Below, piece by piece: positions 17,848-27,183 of a DNA stretch of 64,000 nucleotides (the stretch's first letter is position 1; each line of letters begins with the position of its first letter). The translations under genes were made by a program, and so were the position numbers. The DNA comes from Thiotrichales bacterium (GTDB taxonomy: Bacteria > Pseudomonadota > Gammaproteobacteria > Francisellales > CACEW01). The stretch spans positions 62,001 through 126,000 of the forward strand of contig CANJVU010000002.1 in the NCBI GenBank assembly GCA_947478525.1. Direction: 5' to 3'. The notes beneath the pieces were generated by a model that had not been told where the DNA came from, made no database searches, and worked only from the letters and a program-made list of their open reading frames with translations.

Positions 17848-18939
17848 ATGAGTGGTGGTCAACGACAAGGAAATGATGGCAATGAGATGGACATCATCTA
17901 CATTGCCGGTGGTATTTTGGTGGTCGTGGCGATTTTGGTGTTTTTCTTTCATATCCAAATTGTACGGGCAATCTTTTTTATCAAATATTATGAACTGTTG
18001 TTGGTCGGATTATTTTCACCGCAATATCAATCCTGGGCACAATGGGTACATGATGTTCCGCGCGATCAGGTTACACTACTTAATGTGGTCTACGTGTCGC
18101 AATTGGTAGGCGATGTGATGCGTTATCCAATGATGATCATTGGCGCTGTATTGGTGATGGTGTTGTATTTCTTTCATTCTGACAATACCTATCGGGGCAT
18201 TGAAAGTATGAGCTCTTTGTCCGATAAATTGCGAGCGATATTTCCCGCATCACAGGTGGTTGCTGGTTTGGATTTGGTTCATACGCCGATTGATCGGGGG
18301 CCATGGGCGATGGCGCAAACGCCGATTGAATTTGCTAAAGCGCATAAATTATTGTATCGCGATGCCACACATCAAGTCTGTGTTGATCGCATTAAAGCGA
18401 AAGTTGTATTCAGTGAACAACTCGGGCGTCATTGGGCGGGCGTAAAAAATTTACAGCCACATGAACGTGCCATTTTTGGTGCGTTGGCCGCCTATATCAA
18501 TTATAACCGTAAAGATGCAGAAGCTGCGCTGGAGCAAATTTCTGCCTCCGCAACGCAAGAAAAAATCGCTAAGAAAACGTTGGATTTTACCGCCGCAGAA
18601 AGATTGTTGTCGCAGTATGGTGACAGCAAGCCGATTAAAGCCATTATGTCTAAACACGCTTACGTATTGACGATATTTATTGAAATGTTGGTTGAGGCAC
18701 GTAAAACGGGTATCGTGGCCAATTCAAGTTTTCTCTGGGTGAAGCCAATGAATCGTCCTCTGTGGTACACATTAAATAATGTTGGCCGTAAGGCGGTATT
18801 TAGCGAAACCGCGGCGGTTCATGGACACTGGTTAACTGAGAAAAAAGTAGGGTTTGCGATTTATCAACCGATGATTGATGAGGCCATTTCTGGTATTGTC
18901 GAGGCAGTCAAATCACGTGTTATTAAAGGGGATGTCTAA
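17848..18939 (+). CDS. dotM: Coupling-complex protein DotM/IcmP
   Basis: 363 aa (Legionella 376). Two or three membrane segments lie near 15-34, 40-55 and 93-110; the rest is a cytoplasmic helical domain containing RHWAGVKNLQPHERAIFGAL, which in Legionella DotM includes the positively charged patch that binds acidic Glu-rich effectors. DotM works with DotL and DotN. It lies 5 bases after dotO; its stop and the dotN start share one base (TAATG). In Legionella dotM and dotL are adjacent, here they are about 9 kb apart but still in the same locus. Confidence 0.94.
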   Translation: MSGGQRQGNDGNEMDIIYIAGGILVVVAILVFFFHIQIVRAIFFIKYYELLLVGLFSPQYQSWAQWVHDVPRDQVTLLNVVYVSQLVGDVMRYPMMIIGAVLVMVLYFFHSDNTYRGIESMSSLSDKLRAIFPASQVVAGLDLVHTPIDRGPWAMAQTPIEFAKAHKLLYRDATHQVCVDRIKAKVVFSEQLGRHWAGVKNLQPHERAIFGALAAYINYNRKDAEAALEQISASATQEKIAKKTLDFTAAERLLSQYGDSKPIKAIMSKHAYVLTIFIEMLVEARKTGIVANSSFLWVKPMNRPLWYTLNNVGRKAVFSETAAVHGHWLTEKKVGFAIYQPMIDEAISGIVEAVKSRVIKGDV

Positions 18940-19523
18940 TGAAATTGACCCTTAAAACCGGAACCAATAACTGGGAACGTTTTGAACAGCGTAAGAAAAA
19001 TCCACTGTTTAAAAAAATTCGGGCGGATGTGCTTTATCGCGACCATTTTACCTGTCAATATTGTTATCATGAAAGTCAGGAATTGGAGGTCGTTAATATT
19101 GATAATGATTATCATAACAATAAGTCTGCCAATTTAGCCAGTGCCTGTGAATTATGCGCTAAGTGTACCTTGTTGGATGGTTATTCATTGGACTATACCG
19201 GCGCTGATAAAATGATTTATCTACCGGAAATGTTGCAAGAACAAGTTAATCAGCTGTGCCGGGTGTTGTTTTGTAAAATGACTGAAGAAGGTGAGGGCGC
19301 TTATAACGCTAAAATGATTCTCGCACAATTGCAAGATCGCGCTACCTGGTTGGATGAAAAAGCAGGTTGTGCGTTGAGCCAACCGGCCATTTACAGCTTG
19401 TATTGTCATCAGCAAAACAAAGACCCACAATTGATTCAGCAACTGCGCTGGTTGCCAGCACCTGAATCATTCAAAGACAGCGTCGAACGTTGGAAGGTAG
19501 AGTTAGAAGCGATGGTCGATTAA
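18939..19523 (+). CDS. dotN: Coupling-complex protein DotN/IcmJ
   Basis: 194 aa (Legionella 208). It has an HNH-like zinc fold: LYRDHFTCQYC with Cys39 and Cys42, then ASACELCAKC with Cys70, Cys73 and Cys76, separated by the LEVVNIDNDYHNNK segment. DotN binds the C-terminal tail of DotL. In Legionella icmJ is followed by icmB; here the gene ends the main locus after dotM. All zinc-ligand cysteines are retained, so the protein appears intact. Confidence 0.93.
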   Translation: MKLTLKTGTNNWERFEQRKKNPLFKKIRADVLYRDHFTCQYCYHESQELEVVNIDNDYHNNKSANLASACELCAKCTLLDGYSLDYTGADKMIYLPEMLQEQVNQLCRVLFCKMTEEGEGAYNAKMILAQLQDRATWLDEKAGCALSQPAIYSLYCHQQNKDPQLIQQLRWLPAPESFKDSVERWKVELEAMVD

Positions 19524-19741
19524 TACTTAATGTACACGTTTTAGGGCACCTCTAAAAATCAGAGATTTTAGGATGGCCGCTTAAAAATACAGGGATTGAC
19601 AGGTGTTTTCGGGTTAGCATATACAGAACAATGAGCGGTGGAGATGTAGCCATGCTAAACATGGCTTGAATGAGCGCAACGAGTCACAAATAGAGACCTT
19701 GCTGGTGGTCTGCGAGGTGGAAAAGAGAGGGGGGAGCGAGG
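19524..19741. other. Gap with stem-loops between dotN and the ankyrin gene
   Basis: 218 bases without a gene. An imperfect hairpin CTAAAAATC-AGA-GATTTTAG follows dotN (about 19552-19572) and may act as a weak terminator. A perfect 7-bp stem, AGCCATG-CTAAA-CATGGCT, lies at 19648-19666. Composition shifts to purine-rich near the end, leading into a GAGGGGGGAGCGAGG ribosome binding site. The stretch may be the edge of transferred DNA, but no repeat pair or transposase is visible. Confidence 0.4.
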
Positions 19742-21172
19742 ATGTCGGGTGGTGGGGTTTGCGGGAGTGCCAAAAAAGGGGTGCATCAATCGGTTATTAT
19801 TGGAGATGTTCACTGCAAAGCTGGCGCATACGAGCTGGTGTATGAAAACTACGAAATACTTCGGATACTTGGATACTCCAACTTCATACTGGAAAGAGCG
19901 AGAGCCAAGGATAGCATAGATCTCGATATATCAGATGTATCTATTCAATACCGCAATGCGATCGCAGCACGGGAGTTCTGCAAAACATTGAACCTGACCG
20001 GACTATGGGACTGGTCCACCCTTCCTGCGCAACTGGCCAAACTTGAAGAAACGTATTCTGAAAAATTAAATGCAACTGCGAAAGTCTGGGGATGCACAGC
20101 GCAAGAGATCATGCACTACGCAGGGCGCGTGGAAGCATTCGCTGGACAACTTAAGCTGCTTCAAGCAATCAAAGGGGACGGCGGGGCCATAGCTCATTTC
20201 GCTCAGGCTTTGAAGAGTGGACTAATAGAAGCTGTAACCGAGGAGTATATGCTAAGGACCGAGGATAATTACGCGAACATACTTGCCGCGCGCCCTAGCG
20301 TCGCCGTCGTAGGATGCCTGCATGTACCCGGGATAAAAAAATACTTATGCGAAAAGGGCGTAGCTGAAATAACCGTAATGCCACGGGAGGTTACTCTCCA
20401 TTACAAAGAACTACGTGTGGGGATGGTGTGCTCAATAGATGATGGGTTTGATGCACTATTAAAGCATCTACGTATGAAAGATCAGGGTTATCTAAACGCG
20501 TGCGCGCTTGGGAGAGTCGACGTAGTGCTGCGGCTGATCGCAGCGGGGGCAGATACTCATGTGGTGGATGAAAAAGGGAGGAACGCGTCACATTACGTGG
20601 CGATGAGGCGGGGGCGGCTGGGGAGTGGGCTGCTGCTGGATAAATATTTGAGTTGTGTGGGGCGTGATCTCGAAGATGCAGACATGGAAGCACTCCTGGC
20701 TGGCCGTTTGAGTGTGATGTCTGTCTTGCTCGAACATAACGTGGATTTTGACGCTAAAAACACTAACGGAAACACTGCCCGGCAGTTACTTAAAAGACAA
20801 GCAAGAGAACCTGGGTCGCTGGCAGAAAAAAAAGATCAATTAGGGTATGGAGTGCTGGTAGAACTACTCAGTTTGCATGTGCCACGTACCGGAAATCTAG
20901 GCTTTGCATGTGATGAACTAACTCCATTAATCGATAAAATAGAAAATACTACAACCTTAGTGCAGACGGAGGAGTTGCCTATTTTTTCATTGTCAACATC
21001 AACAAGGAGCGCGGGCAGGATTTTGCCTCCCATCACTGATGCCACTACATTTTTGGGTGCGCCGGAACCCCGCTGTCAACCATTAAGGTATGCTCTGTTG
21101 GGTTCTTTATGCACAACGACTACCGATACCGAACAACTGGCAGCTTCTCTCTTCGGAATGGCGAGTCCCTAA
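19742..21172 (+). CDS. TraB-like protein with ankyrin repeats, candidate effector
   Basis: 476 aa, soluble. The N-terminal half carries three widely spaced motifs reminiscent of the TraB/PrgY fold: GDVH (21-24), LER (50-52) and VGCLHVPGI (190-198). The C-terminal half has ankyrin-type repeats: about 248-282 (ALGRVDVVLRLIAAGAD) and about 318-350 (LAGRLSVMSVLLEHNVDF). The tail is Ser/Thr-rich. Base and codon use differ from neighbours (many ATA, AGA/AGG and GGA codons), which suggests transfer. Ankyrin proteins beside a Dot/Icm locus are often effectors; this is inference. There is no signal peptide. Confidence 0.7.
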   Translation: MSGGGVCGSAKKGVHQSVIIGDVHCKAGAYELVYENYEILRILGYSNFILERARAKDSIDLDISDVSIQYRNAIAAREFCKTLNLTGLWDWSTLPAQLAKLEETYSEKLNATAKVWGCTAQEIMHYAGRVEAFAGQLKLLQAIKGDGGAIAHFAQALKSGLIEAVTEEYMLRTEDNYANILAARPSVAVVGCLHVPGIKKYLCEKGVAEITVMPREVTLHYKELRVGMVCSIDDGFDALLKHLRMKDQGYLNACALGRVDVVLRLIAAGADTHVVDEKGRNASHYVAMRRGRLGSGLLLDKYLSCVGRDLEDADMEALLAGRLSVMSVLLEHNVDFDAKNTNGNTARQLLKRQAREPGSLAEKKDQLGYGVLVELLSLHVPRTGNLGFACDELTPLIDKIENTTTLVQTEELPIFSLSTSTRSAGRILPPITDATTFLGAPEPRCQPLRYALLGSLCTTTTDTEQLAASLFGMASP

Positions 21173-21273
21173 GTCAAAAAAATAAATTATCAGTGTGAAC
21201 TCTGGGCAACTCGTGGGGAGTCACACAAATATGCCGAAGCTTCACGGGGGCAGGTCAGCGTGATAGTATCTTG

Positions 21274-22755
21274 TTACATTTCGGTGATGGCGGTAAATCC
21301 CCAATCCGCAATCAGGATCAGCAAACTGGCAATGACAATTGACCAGGTGATGGTTTTGGGGACATCACGGGGTTGCAATTGTGCTTTGCAACGTCCGCAG
21401 ATTTCTGAAACCGCCAGGATGATCAGCATAAAACCCAGGCTGCGGTAGCTGGAAATCACCAGAGGCAAATGCCAAAAGGCCAGCTTTGGAAAAATATGTG
21501 GTTCAATGGCGTTCCAATAAGCGGCCATTGATGGGTAAATCACATGAACACCATGAACGCTGACCAAGCCGGCCATCAGTAGGGCAACGGCAGAGCCTGC
21601 CACGGTTAGCAGCGGCGCAGCGATAAATGCAGCAATGGCTGTGGGGAGTAAAGTCCAGCGGCGTGGCGATAATCCTAGCGTGCGTAACAGGGCATTTTGC
21701 TGGGTGGCTTGCATCATCGCAATTTCGCCGGTATAACTACCGCCGATTCGGCCTACGAGCAACAATGCGGTGAGCATGGGGCCTAGTTGTGTTAAGAAGG
21801 TTTTACCCAGCACCAATGCATACAATTTGGCGTGGATGATTGGCATATATTGGGTATTGATGGTTTTTGCTTCGGCTTTCACTACATGCAACATTAGATG
21901 TTGTGTCCATGATAAGTTTGTGGCTTTGGTAAAGGCGCTGACAATTTGGGTTAAATCAACAGAAGTGAGTAATTGACAAAACAGCGTACTGATGGCCAAG
22001 CCAGTCGCGATAAATGCGCAGACAATCAAGGGTAAAGAAATACCCAAATAATCAACCAAACGCTGGCTTAAGCGTATCGGGAAGCGCCAGCGTAAGCGTT
22101 TTGTGGTATAGCGTTGTGGTGATCGTTTTTGTGCCACTAGCTTGGTGCTGAAACCCTCGGTAGCAAGCTGTTTGGCGTAGGCGGCATCATGGGAAATCAG
22201 TAAAAATGCCTGACCAGCATCGCGTAATTCGATCAGCGTTTCAACAATTTCCTGCGCAGTACTTTCATCTAATCCAACAAATGGTTCATCGAGGATGATC
22301 AGTTGTTTTTTTTGAGAGAGGATTTGTGCTAATGCAGCACGCCGCAACATACCGCCGCTGAGCTGTCCTGGCATTTTGTGGCCATCTTCTGGGCGCAGTT
22401 TAACCGACGCTAAGCATGCATTAATGTGAGCAGAGTCATAGGGCATGCCAGCGACTTTGCAGCTTAAAGCAAGATTTTCATTTACCGATAAGGTATCGAG
22501 CAACACACCCTGCTGAAATAATACACCTACGCCTTGTTTAGTATCGATGCCTTCTGCCCACTGTGTTTCCACGGTGGCGCCAGGAATTTTGGCTAAGCCT
22601 GCCAAGTGGCGAATTAAGGTGGTTTTGCCGGCGCCAGATTGCCCTTCCAGCCAAAAGCATTGGCCTTTATTAATTACAATATTGACTTGTTTATTGATAA
22701 ATGGACAGGTTTTGTTGATGGGGGTGATGGTGGCGCCAAACAGGAGGGTGGACAT
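21274..22755 (-). CDS. MlaF-MlaE fusion: lipid-transport ABC ATPase and permease in one chain
   Basis: 493 aa. Residues to about 210 are an ABC ATPase: Walker A GQSGAGKT (about 38-45), signature LSGGM, Walker B QLIILDEPFVGLDE and a switch histidine in LLISHD. From about 230 the chain is an MlaE-type permease, with the family core GRIGGSYTGEIAMMQATQQ and LGLSPRRW. MlaE and MlaF normally are separate proteins that move phospholipids between membranes. No MlaD, MlaB or MlaC gene is adjacent. The ATG at 22755 is preferred to 22764 because AGGATG is properly spaced to it. It follows xseB on the same strand. Confidence 0.88.
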   Translation of the reverse strand: MSTLLFGATITPINKTCPFINKQVNIVINKGQCFWLEGQSGAGKTTLIRHLAGLAKIPGATVETQWAEGIDTKQGVGVLFQQGVLLDTLSVNENLALSCKVAGMPYDSAHINACLASVKLRPEDGHKMPGQLSGGMLRRAALAQILSQKKQLIILDEPFVGLDESTAQEIVETLIELRDAGQAFLLISHDAAYAKQLATEGFSTKLVAQKRSPQRYTTKRLRWRFPIRLSQRLVDYLGISLPLIVCAFIATGLAISTLFCQLLTSVDLTQIVSAFTKATNLSWTQHLMLHVVKAEAKTINTQYMPIIHAKLYALVLGKTFLTQLGPMLTALLLVGRIGGSYTGEIAMMQATQQNALLRTLGLSPRRWTLLPTAIAAFIAAPLLTVAGSAVALLMAGLVSVHGVHVIYPSMAAYWNAIEPHIFPKLAFWHLPLVISSYRSLGFMLIILAVSEICGRCKAQLQPRDVPKTITWSIVIASLLILIADWGFTAITEM

Positions 22756-22765
22756 GTCAATCATC

Positions 22766-22984
22766 CTATGTTTTAGATTCTTGCATCTGCTGTTGGGTGA
22801 TGACTTGGACTTTCTGTTCTGCTTCTATCAGGGCTTTTTGGCAGGCTTTGATCAATGCTACACCTTGTTCAAAATGGCTGAGCGACTCTTCCAGTGGCAA
22901 TGTTTCGTTTTCCATATTACTGACTAATGCTTCCAATTTTTTGAGCGCGGTTTCGAATTGAAAGGGCTCGGCTATTTTGGTCAT
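22766..22984 (-). CDS. xseB: Exodeoxyribonuclease VII small subunit
   Basis: 72 aa, typical length. The sequence FETALKKLEALVSNME, then LPLEESLSHFEQGVALIKACQ, is the standard helical hairpin of XseB, which binds the large catalytic subunit XseA. XseA is not in the window. Usual partners after xseB (ispA, dxs) are replaced by the Mla fusion 10 bases downstream. The GAGGAAAC site lies before the ATG. Confidence 0.94.
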   Translation of the reverse strand: MTKIAEPFQFETALKKLEALVSNMENETLPLEESLSHFEQGVALIKACQKALIEAEQKVQVITQQQMQESKT

Positions 22985-23113
22985 GTTGTTTCCTCGTAAA
23001 GATCCGATTAATTGTGTCTCTATGATTGTAGCGATTTCTACAGAACAGGTATAGCCTGATCTGCGACAATCAGGTATCCTAAGATTATAGGAAGTTTAGA
23101 TCGAATAATTCTG

Positions 23114-23653
23114 ATGATTGATCAAGATGGGTATCGATACAACGTTGCGATTGTGATGGCGAATCAGCGTGGTCAGGTGTTTTGGGCTAGGCGTATTAAG
23201 CAGAATTCGTGGCAATTTCCACAGGGGGGTGTCAATGTCGGTGAAACGGCACTGGCGGCTTTGTATCGTGAATTGTATGAAGAAGCGGGGTTGTATCCGC
23301 AAGATGTTCGCGTCCTTGCGGCTACGCCTGGTTGGCTGCGTTATCAATTGCCAGATCGCATGCAGCGTCATGATGGGGTAGGTTGCATCGGTCAAAAACA
23401 AAAATGGTTTTTATTGCAATTGGTGGCGCCGGAGAATGTGGTTAATTTGCGCGCGACGCAACATCCAGAGTTTGATCGCTGGCGTTGGGTGGATTATTTC
23501 TACCCGTTGGAGCAAGTCATTCCCTTTAAACGCCATGTCTATCGTAAAGCCTTAGAGCGTTTTTTTGCGGTGGTGCAAGCGTTGCGTTCACAAGCCAAGC
23601 AAGATAAAAGTTTAACCATGGCTTCCCCTAATAGTGAGGCGCAAGATGATTGA
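23114..23653 (+). CDS. rppH: RNA pyrophosphohydrolase
   Basis: 179 aa. It removes pyrophosphate from the 5' end of triphosphorylated mRNA, starting decay. The start [15 protein letters not shown] is typical, and the Nudix box [20 protein letters not shown] is complete. The usual WQFPQGG and the downstream [15 protein letters not shown] segment are present. Length and motifs match the gammaproteobacterial enzyme. It overlaps the following permease gene by 8 bases. Confidence 0.95.
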   Translation: MIDQDGYRYNVAIVMANQRGQVFWARRIKQNSWQFPQGGVNVGETALAALYRELYEEAGLYPQDVRVLAATPGWLRYQLPDRMQRHDGVGCIGQKQKWFLLQLVAPENVVNLRATQHPEFDRWRWVDYFYPLEQVIPFKRHVYRKALERFFAVVQALRSQAKQDKSLTMASPNSEAQDD

Positions 23654-24452
23654 AGTCGTCCTATTGTTATTAATTTTAGGTGTTTTCGCAGGCTTGATGT
23701 CTGGGTTGCTTGGTGTGGGTGGTGGCATTGTGGTGGTGCCGGGCTTGGTATTTATTTTGCGAATGGTCGATACCCCCAATGAAGTGATTATGCATGTGGC
23801 TTCAGGTACTTCCCTCTGCATTATGATTTTGACCACGTTAGTCTCTGGCTATTCGCATTATAAACGAGGTAATGTCGTCAAATCTGTGTTTAAAAAGATG
23901 CTGCCGTTTGTATTAATCAGTGCGGTGATTGGCGCAATATTGGCGAATATCCTGTCGGTGAATTTTCTGGCACTCCTGTTCGGTTTGTTTTTGCTTTTTG
24001 TGAGCGTAAAGTTATTGTTGCCGAAAAAGAAAGGGGTGCAAGAAGTTCATGAAATTCGGGAGATTTCCACTCAAAAATTGAGCATTATCGGCAGTTTAAT
24101 GGGGGTGTTGTCAGGGTTGCTGGGGGTGGGTGGGGGTACCGTTACCGTGCCTTTGTTATTGCAATGCCGTCTGGGTATTAAGCAAGCTGCAGGAACCTCG
24201 GTGGCGCTTACCGTTCCGGTTAGTATTGTTGGCACTATCGCGGTGATGATTTTGGGTCTGTCCGCGGTGCACATGCCGTGGTCGACGGGTTATGTGTATT
24301 GGCCAGCGGTATTGTGGGTGGGTGTTAGCAGTATGGTTTTTGCGCTGGTGGGTGCCAAGTTGACGGATGTCTTGCCTGCCAGTACGTTGCGTATTGCTTT
24401 TGCGGTGTTGATGCTGTTGATTGCCGGTCGAATGTTATGGGGGTTTGTGTAA
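23646..24452 (+). CDS. TSUP-family (TauE/SafE) membrane permease
   Basis: 268 aa with about eight membrane segments in two homologous halves, each with the family glycine motif: [15 protein letters not shown] near 20 and [15 protein letters not shown] near 160. TSUP proteins move sulfur-containing or organic anions; the substrate here is unknown. The ATG at 23646 (MIEVVLLLL) is preferred over an in-frame ATG at 23634 because it avoids a charged extension and limits overlap with rppH. lgt follows with no gap. Confidence 0.9.
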   Translation: MIEVVLLLLILGVFAGLMSGLLGVGGGIVVVPGLVFILRMVDTPNEVIMHVASGTSLCIMILTTLVSGYSHYKRGNVVKSVFKKMLPFVLISAVIGAILANILSVNFLALLFGLFLLFVSVKLLLPKKKGVQEVHEIREISTQKLSIIGSLMGVLSGLLGVGGGTVTVPLLLQCRLGIKQAAGTSVALTVPVSIVGTIAVMILGLSAVHMPWSTGYVYWPAVLWVGVSSMVFALVGAKLTDVLPASTLRIAFAVLMLLIAGRMLWGFV

Positions 24453-25259
24453 ATGCTGCAGTATCCACACATTGACCCCATCGCGCTGTCGCTGGGGCCT
24501 TTGAAAATTCATTGGTATGGCATTATGTATCTGGTGGGTTTTGCCGCAGTGTGGTTATTGGGCGTGTATCGCAGCAAAAAACCATGGAGCCCTGTTAAAT
24601 CAGAACAAGTAGGGGATGTGATTTTCTACGCCGCACTTGGTGTGGTGCTGGGTGGTCGCATTGGTTATATGTTGTTTTATGATTTCAGTAATTTCATCCA
24701 TCAGCCGTGGATTATTGTGCAAGTGTGGGATGGCGGCATGTCATTCCATGGTGGCTTGATCGGTGTCATCTTGGCGATGTGGGTTTACGCGCGGCGTATC
24801 AAAGTGCATATGATCGATATTCTTGATTTCTTTGCACCAATGACGCCAATTGGCTTAGGTGCAGGGCGTCTGGGTAATTTTATCAATGGTGAATTGTGGG
24901 GCAGGGTGACCGACTCACCGATTGGTATGGTTTTTCCGACTGGTGGGCCATTGCCGCGGTATCCCTCGCAGTTAATTGAGTTCTGCTTGGAGGGGGTATT
25001 GTTTTTTATTATTCTGTGGGCTTTATCGATAAAACCCAAACCGCGTTATTTTATTTCCGCGATGTTTTTACTGTGCTACGGTTGCTTTAGATTTATCGTT
25101 GAATTTTTCCGTGAACCCGATCCGCAGCTCGGTTTTATTGCATTTGGTTGGATGACGCAAGGTCAACGTTTATGTATTCCAATGATTGTGATTGGGGTGG
25201 GTATGTTGATTTGGCTCTGGGTTAAGCGTAAGAGGGTAAAGCATGAAACCATATCTTAA
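24453..25259 (+). CDS. lgt: Prolipoprotein diacylglyceryl transferase
   Basis: 268 aa inner-membrane enzyme that moves diacylglyceryl from phosphatidylglycerol to the lipobox cysteine of prolipoproteins, such as DotD here. The signature [14 protein letters not shown] (about 140) is present, as is HGGLIG (about 100) with the essential His, and the [12 protein letters not shown] motif near 220. The start immediately follows the TSUP stop, and the end overlaps thyA by 17 bases, as in many gammaproteobacteria where lgt and thyA are paired. Confidence 0.96.
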   Translation: MLQYPHIDPIALSLGPLKIHWYGIMYLVGFAAVWLLGVYRSKKPWSPVKSEQVGDVIFYAALGVVLGGRIGYMLFYDFSNFIHQPWIIVQVWDGGMSFHGGLIGVILAMWVYARRIKVHMIDILDFFAPMTPIGLGAGRLGNFINGELWGRVTDSPIGMVFPTGGPLPRYPSQLIEFCLEGVLFFIILWALSIKPKPRYFISAMFLLCYGCFRFIVEFFREPDPQLGFIAFGWMTQGQRLCIPMIVIGVGMLIWLWVKRKRVKHETIS

Positions 25260-26037
25260 TTTACTCCAAGATATTTTAGATCACGGTACCCCAAAGGATG
25301 ATCGCACCGGCACTGGTACGTTTAGCGTATTTGGTCGGCAATTGCGTTTTGATTTAAGCCAAGGCTTCCCACTGGTCACCACCAAAAAATTACATCTGCG
25401 CTCGATTATTCACGAGCTGTTGTGGTTTCTCACCGGTAATACCAATATCCAATATCTGAAAGATCATAACGTCAGTATTTGGGATGAATGGGCAGATGCG
25501 CAGGGTAATTTAGGGCCGGTGTATGGTCAGCAATGGCGCTCGTGGCAAGCAGCAGATGGTCGCACCATTGATCAGGTCAGCGATGTCATTCAGCAAATCA
25601 GAGCCAATCCCAATAGCCGTCGTTTGATTGTCTCCGCTTGGAACGTCGGCGAGCTCGATCAAATGGCGCTGATGCCTTGTCATGCCTTGTTTCAGTTTTA
25701 TGTCGCCGAGGGCAAGCTCTCCTGTCAACTATATCAACGCAGCTGTGATGTGTTTTTGGGGCTGCCGTTTAATATCGCGAGCTATGCCTTGCTCACCCAT
25801 ATGATCGCGCAGCAATGCAACTTACAAGTCGGCGAATTTGTCTGGACTGGAGGTGATACCCATTTGTATTCCAATCATCTTGAACAAGCAAAGTTACAGT
25901 TAAATCGTGAGCCATTTCCGTTGCCGCAATTGAAAATTATTCGCCAACCGGCGTCGATTTTTGAGTATCGCTTTGAAGATTTTGTGATTGAAAATTATCA
26001 GTCACATCCGTCAATTAAAGCGCCGATTGCGATTTAA
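25243..26037 (+). CDS. thyA: Thymidylate synthase
   Basis: 264 aa, the same length as in E. coli. It methylates dUMP to dTMP using methylene-tetrahydrofolate. The catalytic cysteine is in [12 protein letters not shown] (about residue 146), and the downstream [20 protein letters not shown] and [10 protein letters not shown] motifs are intact. It overlaps lgt by 17 bases and its stop overlaps the end of the convergent 73-aa gene by 4 bases. Confidence 0.97.
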   Translation: MKPYLNLLQDILDHGTPKDDRTGTGTFSVFGRQLRFDLSQGFPLVTTKKLHLRSIIHELLWFLTGNTNIQYLKDHNVSIWDEWADAQGNLGPVYGQQWRSWQAADGRTIDQVSDVIQQIRANPNSRRLIVSAWNVGELDQMALMPCHALFQFYVAEGKLSCQLYQRSCDVFLGLPFNIASYALLTHMIAQQCNLQVGEFVWTGGDTHLYSNHLEQAKLQLNREPFPLPQLKIIRQPASIFEYRFEDFVIENYQSHPSIKAPIAI

Positions 26038-26255
26038 CACAACCTGCCAATGCCTCTGAGGAGTTGAATCACTAGCTTTTTGGAGGTCTCGATCGGCAGT
26101 TCGTCTTCAATTAAATTCAGATCGCCGTCATAAATCCTTAGGGTAAGGCGCGTGAAAGGTGCCCGTTTGGATGGATCTACTTCATAGCGGTAGCGTTCGG
26201 AATCAACGCCGTTATTGTTCTGATTAGAGTCAGTAGAGAAAAAATCTTTGCTCAC
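26034..26255 (-). CDS. Small conserved-looking protein of unknown function
   Basis: 73 aa. It is polar at the N-terminus (Asn/Ser-rich) and has a compact C-terminal part with [22 protein letters not shown] and LVIQLLRGI. No signal peptide, membrane segment or known motif is visible. It lies 90 bases after the repressor gene on the same strand, so it could be the repressor's co-transcribed partner. It ends inside the thyA stop. A real gene is likely but not certain. Confidence 0.55.
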   Translation of the reverse strand: MSKDFFSTDSNQNNNGVDSERYRYEVDPSKRAPFTRLTLRIYDGDLNLIEDELPIETSKKLVIQLLRGIGRLC

Positions 26256-26345
26256 AAAGGCACCGTATTGTATTTTTGTGTCTAATTATTTCACAGTAAG
26301 TGTATGCGTGCAAGCAGAAAACAACGATCGTCTCACATAAGCTTT

Positions 26346-26984
26346 TTAACGGAACGTTTTCATCATCATTCGAACCACACCGATTATTTTAATTGAATCC
26401 TGCATTTCAGTTAGAGGATATCTTAGATTTAGTGGTTTTAAGAACTGTTTTCCGGAATCGATAATTAGTTGTTTAAAGGTCGGTGCGTTATTAATGTGCG
26501 CAATTACATAATCATGGTTGATGGGTGTCAGTGAGGGGTCAATAACAATAGTGCAGCCACTGGAAAAACTATCTCCTTGTGGGGATTCCATGCCGTCCCC
26601 TTCAACAGTGAGGGCAAAGCTCTTGCTGCTCTCAATGTTGCTGATGGGTAACATGTCTTTGATTTGCACAGGTTCGCCCCTCAAGTGTGCGGAGATCTGA
26701 TCCCAGCGTAGCAGCGGAATGTATTTAATCGATTGGTAACTGGCAATGGACTCACGCACTTCCATCGGCTGGCTGGAGCCGTAATCCCGATAGAGCCAAT
26801 CTACACTGATATTGAGTGTTTGGGCGAGTTTAATTAAATCATCGCTTTTGGGTTCCCGTATTCCTCTTTCATAGTTCGAGATTCTGCTGGGATAACTGCT
26901 CCAGCCACAGAGCTGCGAAAGCTCTGCTTGACTCACTTTTTTTCTGCGTCGCGCTAGTCTGATATTTTGTCCAATGGTAGTCAC
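26346..26984 (-). CDS. Lambda-CI-like repressor with inactive S24 peptidase site
   Basis: 212 aa. An XRE helix-turn-helix covers about 5-60 (VSQAELSQLCGW... ISNYERGIREPK). The C-terminal domain aligns with lambda CI: VEGDGMESP against VEGNSMTAP, then TFKQLIIDSGKQFLKPLN. The catalytic serine of the family is glycine here (about residue 131), while the lysine (about 171) is kept; the linker shows no Ala-Gly cleavage site. Self-cleavage in the SOS response is therefore unlikely. No phage genes are nearby. A 17-bp palindrome lies in the upstream gap and may be its operator. Confidence 0.85.
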   Translation of the reverse strand: MTTIGQNIRLARRRKKVSQAELSQLCGWSSYPSRISNYERGIREPKSDDLIKLAQTLNISVDWLYRDYGSSQPMEVRESIASYQSIKYIPLLRWDQISAHLRGEPVQIKDMLPISNIESSKSFALTVEGDGMESPQGDSFSSGCTIVIDPSLTPINHDYVIAHINNAPTFKQLIIDSGKQFLKPLNLRYPLTEMQDSIKIIGVVRMMMKTFR

Positions 26985-27060
26985 TTGTTTTTCTTCTTAT
27001 GTTTTATATTGGCCTCATAATTATAACGCGTCACATTTATTTTACAATATTTATACAAAA

Positions 27061-27077
27061 ATACACTAATCGTGTAT
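27061..27077. promoter_or_regulatory. 17-bp palindromic operator candidate upstream of the repressor and murE
   Basis: ATACAC-TAATC-GTGTAT is a perfect 6+5+6 inverted repeat, the same total size as lambda operators. It lies 77 bases upstream of the repressor start and 107 bases upstream of murE. A related shorter repeat, TAC-TAAT-GTA, with the same ACTAAT core is at 27097-27106. Both point to binding by the neighbouring CI-like protein; this is inference. Confidence 0.5.
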
Positions 27078-27183
27078 GGCAGTGAATTTTTTTGTTTACT
27101 AATGTATCTGATGGCAGTGGCATTGCATCTTGGTGTTAAGCTCGTTATGCTGTACGTTAAAATTTAGGCTTAGAGAGGTACTT

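Noticed and set aside
26346..26984. Prophage remnant around the CI-like repressor
   Set aside because: No integrase, Cro, O/P or structural genes are near; neighbours are housekeeping genes.
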